Part shown: one piece after another, positions 53,618 through 62,896 of the stretch
Layout of the letters: each line of letters opens with the position of its first letter
Numbering within the stretch: position 1 is the stretch's first letter
Source: an uncultured Prevotella sp.
GTDB taxonomy: Bacteria > Bacteroidota > Bacteroidia > Bacteroidales > Bacteroidaceae
DNA length: 64,000 nucleotides
NCBI GenBank assembly: GCA_945873145.1
Contig: CAMCBZ010000002.1
Span: 62,001-126,000 of the forward strand
Reading direction: 5' to 3'
The notes under the pieces: generated by a model
Databases searched by the model: none
What the model was told of the DNA's origin: nothing
Seen by the model: the letters and a program-made list of their open reading frames with translations, nothing else
Made by a program: the position numbers and the translations under genes

Positions 53618-55318
53618 ATGAATATGACAAAATACAAGATTCAGACGGCACTTGCCGCAGGCCTCTTCCTGCTGGCCGGATGTGCGGATGAATATAAGTC
53701 GGACTATCAGACCGACATGCCTGCCGATGTGGCTTTGGCCAATTATTTGGGCAGTTTTGACGTGCTGAAGGCTTACGCCGGCTCGATGCATCTCGGTGCC
53801 GAGACACCGATGGCGGTGTTGAACAGTCACAACACTGCCTACAGTCAGTTGCTGACCAACTTCACCGAAGTGCAACCTACCGACGCGTTTACCCATGCTG
53901 CTACGGTGAGTGCTCAGGGCGACATGGATTCTACGCGTGCTGTCGATGCGATGGCGGAGGCTGGCAATGCACAATTGTCAGTAGTCGGTGGTGCCCTTTC
54001 TTCACCGCTCACTACGCAGGCAAGCTATATGAGCAACGTGACGGCAGACACCTATGTGCCGGGCGGAACAAAGGAAGGAGCTTTCAAACTTGTCGACTTC
54101 AATGATATGGCTCTCGGTACAAAGATCGCCGGCTCAGGCGGTGCTCCCGCCGAGGTGGTCAAGGATCCCAATGGAGAGAAAGGTCAGGTGCTGCACTATA
54201 CGGCAGCTTTCAACCACTGCTTTGTCGACATTCAGCTTCCCAAGGGCATGACGTTGGGCGACCTCAAGGAGGGCTTTTGCGACTATATGCTGCTGAGTAC
54301 CGGTTGGGTTCCGGCCTCTGTGGTGAAAGTTGTGGTGAACGGCGCAAGCGTCGAGGGCTCTGCTACCAATGCAGTAGGGCAGGGCATCGTGAAAGGGCAG
54401 TGGGGTGTCTACCATTTCAACTTTGACGGAATACAGGAAAAACTTTCCGATGATCAAAAGGCTGCCACATCCTTCAAGTTGGGTATTGGTGACGTCTGCT
54501 CCAATCCTAACTACTATATCGGTGCCATCACGCTCAAGGGTAGCTACCTCGCTGACGGACACTACGAGCCCCGGCCTATGGCAGAAAAGCGCGCCGATGC
54601 GCTCAAAGCGATGGACAAATACATGAAGACTGTTGTCGGTGGCTATGGCGATAAGGTGAAGACATGGATTCTTGCTGCTGACTATCTTGCAGGCGAGGGA
54701 CAGCAGGGACAGTTGCTCACCTCGAAGGACGACAGCAATCATTATTATATTAATGAGTATCTCGGTGACGACTTCGTCGTGGATTTGGCAAAGATGGCCA
54801 AGGACTACCAGAGCGATGCCGCGCTCTTCTACAGCGACAACAATCTCGAGCGCGATGCCACGAAGCTGACCAACCTGCAGGCGATGGTCAAGGAGTGGAA
54901 CGACAAGGGAGCGGGACTGACCGGTGTCAACGCTGAAGTGCATTTGCGTTACAATGCCGGTCAGCTTGCTGCCAACAAGCAGGGTATCGACAACATGCTG
55001 AAAGCACTGGCTGCTACCGGACTGAAGGTACGTCTTTCGGGTCTGGACATGGTGGCTGTGGACAATGACGGCAGTGTCATTCCCACCAAGCAGCTCACCG
55101 GGGAAGAGCTCAAAGCCATGGCCGACTACTACGACTACGTCATCAAGCAGTACGTCGCGCTCGTGCCTGAGAAGCAGCGGCAAGGCATCTCCTTCTCGGC
55201 CTACAATGCCGACGGCAGTCATGTGGGGCTTTGGACAAATGCCTTCAACCGCGTGGCCACCTATGCCGGTGTCGCCGAAGGCCTGCAAGGCACAACGGTT
55301 ACCTGGCCAAGCAAGTAA
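53618..55318 (+). CDS. GH10-like lipoprotein with CBM-type insertion, apparently lacking both catalytic Glu residues
   Basis: Lipobox LLAGCADE; GH10-like MAEKRADALKAMDKYMKTVVGGYGDKVKTW..., ALFYSDNNLE, VNAEVHLRYNAG, LKVRLSGLDM; WDVVNE replaced by WILAAD, TELD replaced by SGLD. Confidence 0.75.
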   Translation: MNMTKYKIQTALAAGLFLLAGCADEYKSDYQTDMPADVALANYLGSFDVLKAYAGSMHLGAETPMAVLNSHNTAYSQLLTNFTEVQPTDAFTHAATVSAQGDMDSTRAVDAMAEAGNAQLSVVGGALSSPLTTQASYMSNVTADTYVPGGTKEGAFKLVDFNDMALGTKIAGSGGAPAEVVKDPNGEKGQVLHYTAAFNHCFVDIQLPKGMTLGDLKEGFCDYMLLSTGWVPASVVKVVVNGASVEGSATNAVGQGIVKGQWGVYHFNFDGIQEKLSDDQKAATSFKLGIGDVCSNPNYYIGAITLKGSYLADGHYEPRPMAEKRADALKAMDKYMKTVVGGYGDKVKTWILAADYLAGEGQQGQLLTSKDDSNHYYINEYLGDDFVVDLAKMAKDYQSDAALFYSDNNLERDATKLTNLQAMVKEWNDKGAGLTGVNAEVHLRYNAGQLAANKQGIDNMLKALAATGLKVRLSGLDMVAVDNDGSVIPTKQLTGEELKAMADYYDYVIKQYVALVPEKQRQGISFSAYNADGSHVGLWTNAFNRVATYAGVAEGLQGTTVTWPSK

Positions 55319-55432
55319 TGAATGCTATGTCAAGAACTTGAGAATGAGAGTATGGACAGTTCTTCCATTCTCTCATTCTTGATAATAAACCATCTAAGTA
55401 TCTATTAGTTATTCATAAAAACAATCCCTTCT

Positions 55433-58426
55433 ATGAAAGCAATCCTACGCAACTTATTCCTCCTGCTTCTCCTGGGCTTTACGCTCACGGCAGGAGCCCA
55501 GCAGCGGCGACCCATCGACTCGCGTCACCCATTGTGGCTTGTGCATGTCGACGTTTGGAACGAAGCCAATCCGCAGGCTATCATTGACATGATACCCAAG
55601 GACATCCGTCCTTTTGTCTGCATGAACCTCTCGCTCTCATGCCAATACGACACAGAGAAGAACGTCTATAAAATGCCACAGGACGGTGTGGCTACTTTCA
55701 AGTCGTGGGCTACCGTCTGCCAGCAAAACGGCGTGTGGTTTACCTGTCAGCCGGCCAGCGGCGGACACACACATATCCAGGACAGCGACCTCGATACCTT
55801 TGAGTATTTCTTCAAGACCTATCCCAACTTCCTCGGCTGGAACTATGCCGAGCAGTTCTGGGGCTTTGACGCACCGGGCGACAAGAGCTCGAGCACGCAG
55901 GAATCCCGCATCGCTCTCTTTGCCAAACTTGTGGAGATGTCGCACAAATACGGTGGCTTCCTGACGGTGAGCTTCTGCGGAAACATCTGGTCGCATCCGC
56001 TGACACCGGTGGGTATGCTCAAGCGCAATGCCGACTTGCTCGCAGCCTGTGAGAAATATCCCGAGGCGATCCTGTGGCTCTATAAATACACGACGACGTC
56101 GTGTTTCTACAGTACCGAGAGTGTCACCTGGGGACCCTATATTGCCGGGTTGGCCAACAACTATGGCGTACGCTACGACAACTGTGGATGGAACGGAGCC
56201 CTCGACGTGATGCTTGGCAAAGACAGCGGCAAGAAATATCCCGTTGCAGCCGGACTCTCCACGGTCATGGAGCAGAGCTGTGTCAATGGTGGTGCTGTAT
56301 GGGACGGACCCGAACTCATCTGGACAGAAGATTTCAAGAACCTCGACAATACAAAGGTCGATGGCTACACACATCGTAACTGGGGCTGCTTCCCGGGCTT
56401 CCAGAATGTGTGGGTGGATATGTTCCGTAAGATCATCGACGGCTCGCTCTATATTCCCACACGACAGGAGGTGCTGGGCAAAACGAAGATCGTTGTCGTG
56501 AACGACCTCACCTCGGGCAGCGACGAGGACAAATATGTAGGATGGAATGATCTGTACGACGGGTTGTATAAGCAGGAAGATCCAATGAACAAAGGCAATG
56601 GCTACTACATGGACAACCTGACGTGGTTTAAGAAGACCGGACGCTATGGTGCCATTCCCGTCGTGCCTGAACTTTATGACAACCTTGCCAAAGCAATTCC
56701 CCTGCAAGTGAAGAAGTCGGCAAAATGGGCAAATCAACGGGCTAAGCTCAAAGATTTCACGACACAATATCCTGAAGTGAGCACGGGCGACCTTTATGTC
56801 AACCGCTATCGCAACCAGCTGATCACCTACACGCCGTACTCCTATTTCAACAGCAAGCGTACAGCATCGGCCTCCATACCTTTACAGTACAACACTTGCA
56901 AGGAACTGCAGCTCACCTGGGGCATGCTCACCGCTGCCGCTGTCAGGGAGTATGCTGACCACATCAACCTTTATCTCAACAACTACCGCACCGACACCAT
57001 CGCACCGGTAACCGACAAGATTGTCGTCAAGGGCGCGACAGCGAAACCGGGCTATACCTATACCGTTGGTACGGAACAGCTTCCTGCTACCGTTGCCGCC
57101 AATGCACCGCAGGCCACGCTCTCTGACAGTTGGGATGCCGCAACAGGCACTTACACACTGCTTGTCTCGCACTGTGGTTCGGTCAACATCAAGTTGAGTT
57201 GCAAAGGCAGCGCCACCGGACGCAGCACAGATTACCTTCCCGACACACCTTTGGAGAGTCCCCGTCAGCCGGAGGCTTACGGCGGACCGGTCACCATCGA
57301 GGCTGAGGATATGGACTACCGCTCTATTCAGGAGTGCTGTCTGAGTCCCTATGATATTCATCCCGATGAGCGCGGCAATGTGGGCAATGGCTATGTCATC
57401 ATGGGTACAAGCAAAGACGGCAGTCTGCGCCATGTGTTCAATGCCCATGTAGGCGGCAACTACCGTGTGACGCTCCGCTATATGAACACCAGCAAGCAGG
57501 GTAACCTGAAGGTGAGCGTCAACGGCACTGAGAAGAAGGTGGGCTGCGACGTCACCGCCAAAAACGAGTGGCGCACGGTGAGTCTCGGCTTCCAACTCAA
57601 CAAGGGTGCCAACACACTCACGATCGACAACGTCAGTGGTACGAATCTCTGCCTTGACCAGGTGGTCTATGAGCCCACCACTGAGCAGGTCAAAGACGAT
57701 GGGGCCTTTGAGGATACGCCCGATGAGCCCGTCACGCCCAGCGATCCCGCTTATCCCTATGTTGTCCTTCGTGACAACTTTGCGCAGGAAGGTGCCAATA
57801 TGGTGCCGAAGGGATGGGTGATGGCCAATGGAGACGTGATGGTCACTCCGGGACCGGCGGGCTCCGGTCCTCGTATCTTCCAGTTCCCCGAAGGTAGCAC
57901 GTTTACCTATGGACTGTATGTACGCACGCCTTCTTCCACTACCGGCTATGGTATCTATGGTACGATGCCGGACTATCAGGTCGCTCTGAAATCTTCGGCA
58001 AAATACTGTCTGAGCCTTGATGCGGCTGCTTGGAAAGGGACACCTTATTTAAAGGTAGAGGTTCTTGACGAGAACAATCATGAAGTCAGAAGCACGATCG
58101 TGCCCTGCAAACCTAATTTGGAAGGCTCTACATCAACAGTGTTCACGGGTGCGACTCACGTCTCTCTTGGCTTCACGGTGCCTGCTGACGGCAACTATCT
58201 CTTCCGCTTTAGTCCTGTCGTCAACGAGAATGGCGACGGTGGCTACTGGCTTGAAACGATGATTGGTAATATTGTACTGACCTCCGACACGCCGACGACC
58301 GGCATCCGCAATCTTCGCATCAACAACGAAGCCGAAAGCAAAACTTACGACCTGAGCGGACGACAAGTGAACGGGAAGAAGGCTGGAGTGGTTATCAAGA
58401 ACGGGAAGAAGTACATCAGCAAATAG
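55433..58426 (+). CDS. GH98-like glycoside hydrolase with C-terminal CBM35/CBM6-like module
   Basis: RRPIDSRHPLWLVHVDVWNEANPQAIIDMIPKDIRPFVCMNLSLS...CQPASGGHTHIQDSDLDTFEYFFKTYPNFLGWNYAEQFWGFD; IEAEDMDY...LDQVVYEP. Confidence 0.8.
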   Translation: MKAILRNLFLLLLLGFTLTAGAQQRRPIDSRHPLWLVHVDVWNEANPQAIIDMIPKDIRPFVCMNLSLSCQYDTEKNVYKMPQDGVATFKSWATVCQQNGVWFTCQPASGGHTHIQDSDLDTFEYFFKTYPNFLGWNYAEQFWGFDAPGDKSSSTQESRIALFAKLVEMSHKYGGFLTVSFCGNIWSHPLTPVGMLKRNADLLAACEKYPEAILWLYKYTTTSCFYSTESVTWGPYIAGLANNYGVRYDNCGWNGALDVMLGKDSGKKYPVAAGLSTVMEQSCVNGGAVWDGPELIWTEDFKNLDNTKVDGYTHRNWGCFPGFQNVWVDMFRKIIDGSLYIPTRQEVLGKTKIVVVNDLTSGSDEDKYVGWNDLYDGLYKQEDPMNKGNGYYMDNLTWFKKTGRYGAIPVVPELYDNLAKAIPLQVKKSAKWANQRAKLKDFTTQYPEVSTGDLYVNRYRNQLITYTPYSYFNSKRTASASIPLQYNTCKELQLTWGMLTAAAVREYADHINLYLNNYRTDTIAPVTDKIVVKGATAKPGYTYTVGTEQLPATVAANAPQATLSDSWDAATGTYTLLVSHCGSVNIKLSCKGSATGRSTDYLPDTPLESPRQPEAYGGPVTIEAEDMDYRSIQECCLSPYDIHPDERGNVGNGYVIMGTSKDGSLRHVFNAHVGGNYRVTLRYMNTSKQGNLKVSVNGTEKKVGCDVTAKNEWRTVSLGFQLNKGANTLTIDNVSGTNLCLDQVVYEPTTEQVKDDGAFEDTPDEPVTPSDPAYPYVVLRDNFAQEGANMVPKGWVMANGDVMVTPGPAGSGPRIFQFPEGSTFTYGLYVRTPSSTTGYGIYGTMPDYQVALKSSAKYCLSLDAAAWKGTPYLKVEVLDENNHEVRSTIVPCKPNLEGSTSTVFTGATHVSLGFTVPADGNYLFRFSPVVNENGDGGYWLETMIGNIVLTSDTPTTGIRNLRINNEAESKTYDLSGRQVNGKKAGVVIKNGKKYISK

Positions 58427-58542
58427 TTGCAGAACGGCATGGCACACATCGTGAAGAAGGTATAGAATTTGCGAATAAAAGAACTTTTTCACCATTGTAA
58501 AATGTGTTTTATGTCAAAATGCAGCGTTTTACACAAGACATT

Positions 58543-58581
58543 CGTAGCATTTTTGTTATCTTTGCACTCGAAAATGCTACG
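58543..58581 (+). promoter_or_regulatory. GH29 promoter flanked by an 11-bp inverted repeat
   Basis: CGTAGCATTTT-17 nt containing TATCTTTGC-AAAATGCTACG. Confidence 0.6.
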
Positions 58582-58650
58582 GATGCAACATCCGTCAAAG
58601 AGCATTTACCGATGACCAATAATCAGACTCAAAAAACTAAATTTACTACA

Positions 58651-60294
58651 ATGAAGAAGTCTATCTTATTAGCAGGGCTGTTGCTTCTTAGTTCACTTAC
58701 GTTACAGGCACAGCAGTTTGCTGTGCCTGTTTCGGAGGCGCAAGAGAAAATGATGACCGGCAAGTTTGCGCCTACATGGAGTTCGTTGGAAAGCCAGTAT
58801 CAAGTTCCAGAGTGGTTCCGCCATGCTAAGTTTGGCATCTGGGCGCACTGGGGCCCTCAGTGCGTGGAGGGCTCGGGCGACTGGATGGCCCGGTCGATGT
58901 ATCAGGAAGGTTCGGCTGCCTGGAAATATCATCGCGAGCACTACGGCCATCAGTCGGAAGTGGGATTCAAAGACATTCTACCGCTTTTCAAGGCTGAGCA
59001 TTGGAATCCCGACTCGCTCGTCGCTTACTACAAGAGTTTGGGAGCACAGTATTTATTCGCCCTTGGCAACCATCACGACAACTTCGACCTTTGGGACTCG
59101 AAATACCAGCCGTGGAACTCCAAGAACATTGGACCGCACAAGGATATCCTTGAAGGCTGGGCCAAAGCCGCCCGGAAATACGGACTGAAATTCGGAGTTT
59201 CCCTTCATGCTGATCATGCGTGGACTTGGTATGAACCCTCGCGCCGCTACGACCGCCAAGGTGACAAGATGGGTGTGCCCTATGATGGCAATCTGACCAA
59301 AGCAGATGGGAAAGGCAAGTGGTGGGAAGGACTTGATCCTCAGGATCTCTATCAGCAAGACCACCCTCTGAGTAAAGGGTCATGGGCCGACGGCATGATA
59401 CACCGGCAATGGGACTGGAGCAATGGTGCAGCAGTGCCGTCACAGAAGTTTGTTACAAACTTCTACAACCGTACGCTCGACGTCATCAACCGCTACAATC
59501 CCGACTTACTCTACTTTGATGTCACCGTGTTACCTTTCTGGCCCATCAGTGACTGCGGTCTGAAGATTGCCGCTGACTTCTACAACCACAACTTGGCAAC
59601 CCATCATGGCAAGCTGACTGCCGTGATGTTCGGCAAGATACTCAATGATCAACAGCGCAAAGGCATCACTTGGGACGTGGAGCGGGGTGCACCCAACCAT
59701 ATCATTGACCGTCCTTGGCAGACCTGCTCATGCATCGGCGGTTGGCACTATAACACTGAAATCTACGAGAAGAATCAATATAAGTCTGCCGCACAGGTTG
59801 TGAGACTGCTCGTCGACGTGGTCAGCAAAAACGGCAACCTGCTGCTTTCTGTGCCGCTCCGCAGTGACGGCACCTTCGACGAGAAAGAGAAAGCTATCCT
59901 CGACGAGTTTGGAGCATGGATGCGAGTGAACAAAGAGAGCATCATCGGCACGCATCCTTGGAAGATCTTTGGTGAGGGCCCCATTGCTGATTCTGATATC
60001 AAGCTCAATGCACAAGGATTCAACGAAGGTACTTATACACGTGCTGGTTCAGCAGAGATCCGCTTCACCCAGAAAGGCAACACGCTCTTTGCTACTGCTC
60101 TGGCCTGGCCTGCTGACCACAAAGTGACCATCAAGAGCCTGGCTTTACATTCTCCACATTATGACGGGAAGGTGAAGTCTGTCCATCTTTTAGGCTATGG
60201 CAAGGTAGCCTTCCATCAGACGGAAAAAGGACTGGAGGTCGATCTGCCCGAAAAGCCTTGTAATACGATCGCTCCCGTGCTGAGTATCAAGTAA
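58651..60294 (+). CDS. GH29 family alpha-L-fucosidase-like enzyme
   Basis: Signal peptide; PEWFRHAKFGIWAHWGPQCV; ALGNHHDNFDLWDS; YNPDLLYFDVTVLP; GNLLLSVPLRSDGTFDEKEKAIL. Confidence 0.93.
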   Translation: MKKSILLAGLLLLSSLTLQAQQFAVPVSEAQEKMMTGKFAPTWSSLESQYQVPEWFRHAKFGIWAHWGPQCVEGSGDWMARSMYQEGSAAWKYHREHYGHQSEVGFKDILPLFKAEHWNPDSLVAYYKSLGAQYLFALGNHHDNFDLWDSKYQPWNSKNIGPHKDILEGWAKAARKYGLKFGVSLHADHAWTWYEPSRRYDRQGDKMGVPYDGNLTKADGKGKWWEGLDPQDLYQQDHPLSKGSWADGMIHRQWDWSNGAAVPSQKFVTNFYNRTLDVINRYNPDLLYFDVTVLPFWPISDCGLKIAADFYNHNLATHHGKLTAVMFGKILNDQQRKGITWDVERGAPNHIIDRPWQTCSCIGGWHYNTEIYEKNQYKSAAQVVRLLVDVVSKNGNLLLSVPLRSDGTFDEKEKAILDEFGAWMRVNKESIIGTHPWKIFGEGPIADSDIKLNAQGFNEGTYTRAGSAEIRFTQKGNTLFATALAWPADHKVTIKSLALHSPHYDGKVKSVHLLGYGKVAFHQTEKGLEVDLPEKPCNTIAPVLSIK

Positions 60295-60463
60295 GACTAA
60301 CAAATTGAGTTGAACAGAACTTCATGATGTCTTTTGTGGTGTTCATAGTGTTGTGATCAAGTCAAGATGCTGTAGAGAACAAGATAACATTTTGAAGTAA
60401 AAAAGAACTTATAAGGAAGTCATCAAGGAACCATATGAAAATATAGAAGTAATGATATAAATA

Positions 60464-60498
60464 CCCCCCAATCCTACCATAATAGCAGGGTCGGGGGG
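60464..60498. terminator. Possible terminator hairpin between convergent genes
   Basis: CCCCCCAATCCT ... AGGGTCGGGGGG imperfect stem. Confidence 0.45.
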
Positions 60499-60537
60499 CG
60501 AGAGTTCTATGGAATCGGTTAAAGGATTTACCTCAAC

Positions 60538-61833
60538 TTAATTTCTAAATGGCCAATCTTTGATGCGGTTAGTGACTTTGATGACATTCTCTGGTTCGTT
60601 TTCATCCGTTAAGATGATGTATGACGGATGCTTGAGATCATCAGTTGTCAACTTGAAGCGGCGTGCAGTCGTCCATGCAAACGGGTAGACGATGTTGGCG
60701 TAGCCATAGTATTGGACATAGTAGTTGCCGTTGAGTACATTGTTGGCAGCCACATAGGTCAATTCTATTTCATCTTTACCAATTAGTTTATAGTTCATGG
60801 CGAGTGTACCCCACCAGGTACTGCTACCATCATAGTGTCCGAAAGTCAGTCCGAAGTTCTTGCCATAAGTAGAACTGAACTCATACGTGCCAAGGATCGC
60901 GTAGCGTGTTTCCTCACCGTAAGGTTCCTGATACTTAGTGAGCGAATAATTCCAATAATCCTGTCCATAACTGCTCATCCCGCTCAACGCCACGTTCCAA
61001 GCGCCGAGCACAAACTGTTCGTTGATGGGTGGAATGATAGGAATGAGCTTAACACTCTTGTCGGCCGGGTTAACCCAATTGCCACCATCTGCATAGCTGA
61101 AACCAGTTATGGTCTTGCCACGGAAAGTGACAGGCTTATAGAGCTCGTAACCAGAAGGCGTGATGGTGAACGGCATGCTGGTGTCTTCACCTGTCGCCTT
61201 ATCGGTGACCGTGAGATAGTTGTAGCTCAGTGAGGCATTCATCGTATCGTTGTCAACGATCAGCGCATAGTTGTTGTAGGTTGCCATGGAGTCGGAAACA
61301 AGAGATACCTTGCTATAATAGTCAGCCCACGTACCCTGCTGCAAGGGTGTCATCACGATGCGATCCTCATGTTTCTTACCCAAGAGTACAATGGAGTCTG
61401 GCGAAGCAGACAGTACTCTGAACTCCAGATCACCATTGAAGCCTTTGCCCAGAGTCCCGAAATCTTCATTACTCGGATCAGAGAAGTAATGGAAAATAGG
61501 ATTATACTCGTCGAAGGAAAGCACTGTACCAGAACTCTGCTCCAACTTATAGTGCGACGTAAAAGTGCTGTCCGGACCAAAGAACTCGCTGGCCACGGTC
61601 ACCTTATTGTTGGCGAACTTACAGTAGACGTTGTAGCCTCCGTAAGTGATGTTGCCATAATAGTGCATGATCCATCCGTTGTTTTGTGCTTCGAGGATCT
61701 GCCGTGTGGTGGACATCGACTCAGCGATTCGTTCTGCCGATGGCTTGTCGAAGGCATCGTCGACTTCCGGCGTGCACGCACCCACAAGCAGGGCGACAGC
61801 CGCCAACAGCCATAGATTGAATATCTTTCTCAT
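60538..61833 (-). CDS. DUF4302-like lipoprotein
   Basis: Lipobox ALLVGACTPEVDD; ILEAQNNGWIMHYYGNITYGGYNVYCKFANNKVTVASE. Confidence 0.8.
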   Translation of the reverse strand: MRKIFNLWLLAAVALLVGACTPEVDDAFDKPSAERIAESMSTTRQILEAQNNGWIMHYYGNITYGGYNVYCKFANNKVTVASEFFGPDSTFTSHYKLEQSSGTVLSFDEYNPIFHYFSDPSNEDFGTLGKGFNGDLEFRVLSASPDSIVLLGKKHEDRIVMTPLQQGTWADYYSKVSLVSDSMATYNNYALIVDNDTMNASLSYNYLTVTDKATGEDTSMPFTITPSGYELYKPVTFRGKTITGFSYADGGNWVNPADKSVKLIPIIPPINEQFVLGAWNVALSGMSSYGQDYWNYSLTKYQEPYGEETRYAILGTYEFSSTYGKNFGLTFGHYDGSSTWWGTLAMNYKLIGKDEIELTYVAANNVLNGNYYVQYYGYANIVYPFAWTTARRFKLTTDDLKHPSYIILTDENEPENVIKVTNRIKDWPFRN

Positions 61834-61855
61834 AGAATGTGTTCTTTAAAATGGT

Positions 61856-62848
61856 TTACTTTAAATGACGTAGATCGAGCGTTGTGACCTCCTTGGAGCG
61901 ACGCAGCACAATTTCGCGCAGCTTGTCAAGGTCGATGCCCCAATCATTCTTGAAATACTCTTTGACCAATGCCAGTTTCGCGATGATGGCATCACGTCCG
62001 CTGGTGTCGTACTGAGCTTGCTTGTTTCCTTTTTTATCAAAAGTAAAGATCGTGTCGTTGTTCTCGTCAAGCTTGACGGCGACACCAGAGGCGACGATTT
62101 TGTCCCAGGCTGCCTGCGTATGCGTGACATATGTGGCATAGATCTCGGCAAAGTCCTCGTTGTACTCTTTTGAGGCATATCCGCTGACGAAGCCCATGGC
62201 TGGAGCTTTCTCGTTATCGACATTGATCCAGTTCGAGGTCTGGTAATTGGCAGACGAGATGGTTTGGAACTCTGTACTATAGTTCTTCTTCTGCGTCATG
62301 ATGTGACAGAACTCATGGTGCATGGTATGGAAGAACCAGTAGTTTAAGTCCATCGGCAGCGCATCCGTGTTGGGGAACGGACTGTCGACATCAATAACAG
62401 GATGGTCTATGTCGATGTTGTTGACACGGAAAAGCGTCACCTTCACACCGCCTTCTGCCACACCAAGTACGATGCCGCCACCATTGTCATATTCCGGTGA
62501 ACCGATCAGCTGATAGACACGGGGACTATAAGACTTGAGGAAGTCCTGTCCCAACAAATCTGTATAGGAGTCCATCCACACATGTTTAACCATGATTGCC
62601 AGTGCTTTCGACTTGTCATAATCGGCAGGGATCACATTGTAGTAGTTGTCGGTCTCCCGATCGTTATAGCGATAGAGGAACTTAATATTGTAGGGATCTG
62701 TGAAGTTGGCCTTTGTCCAACGATCCAGCTCCGTGCTGTCAGTGACCTCAGTCTCCTCGAAGATGCTTTTGCTGCTCAAGTCATCGTCAGAGCATCCGGC
62801 AAGGAGAGTTGCCATCAGACCTAATAAGATGATTCTTGTATATTTCAT
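61856..62848 (-). CDS. Substrate import-associated zinc metallohydrolase-type lipoprotein
   Basis: Lipobox TLLAGCSDDD; MHHEFCHIMTQKK zinc motif and EYNEDFAEIYATYV; next to SusD. Confidence 0.88.
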   Translation of the reverse strand: MKYTRIILLGLMATLLAGCSDDDLSSKSIFEETEVTDSTELDRWTKANFTDPYNIKFLYRYNDRETDNYYNVIPADYDKSKALAIMVKHVWMDSYTDLLGQDFLKSYSPRVYQLIGSPEYDNGGGIVLGVAEGGVKVTLFRVNNIDIDHPVIDVDSPFPNTDALPMDLNYWFFHTMHHEFCHIMTQKKNYSTEFQTISSANYQTSNWINVDNEKAPAMGFVSGYASKEYNEDFAEIYATYVTHTQAAWDKIVASGVAVKLDENNDTIFTFDKKGNKQAQYDTSGRDAIIAKLALVKEYFKNDWGIDLDKLREIVLRRSKEVTTLDLRHLK

Positions 62849-62896
62849 AATTCAGAATTCAGAATGGTTGATGTAACTAAGAATAATAGATAACAC

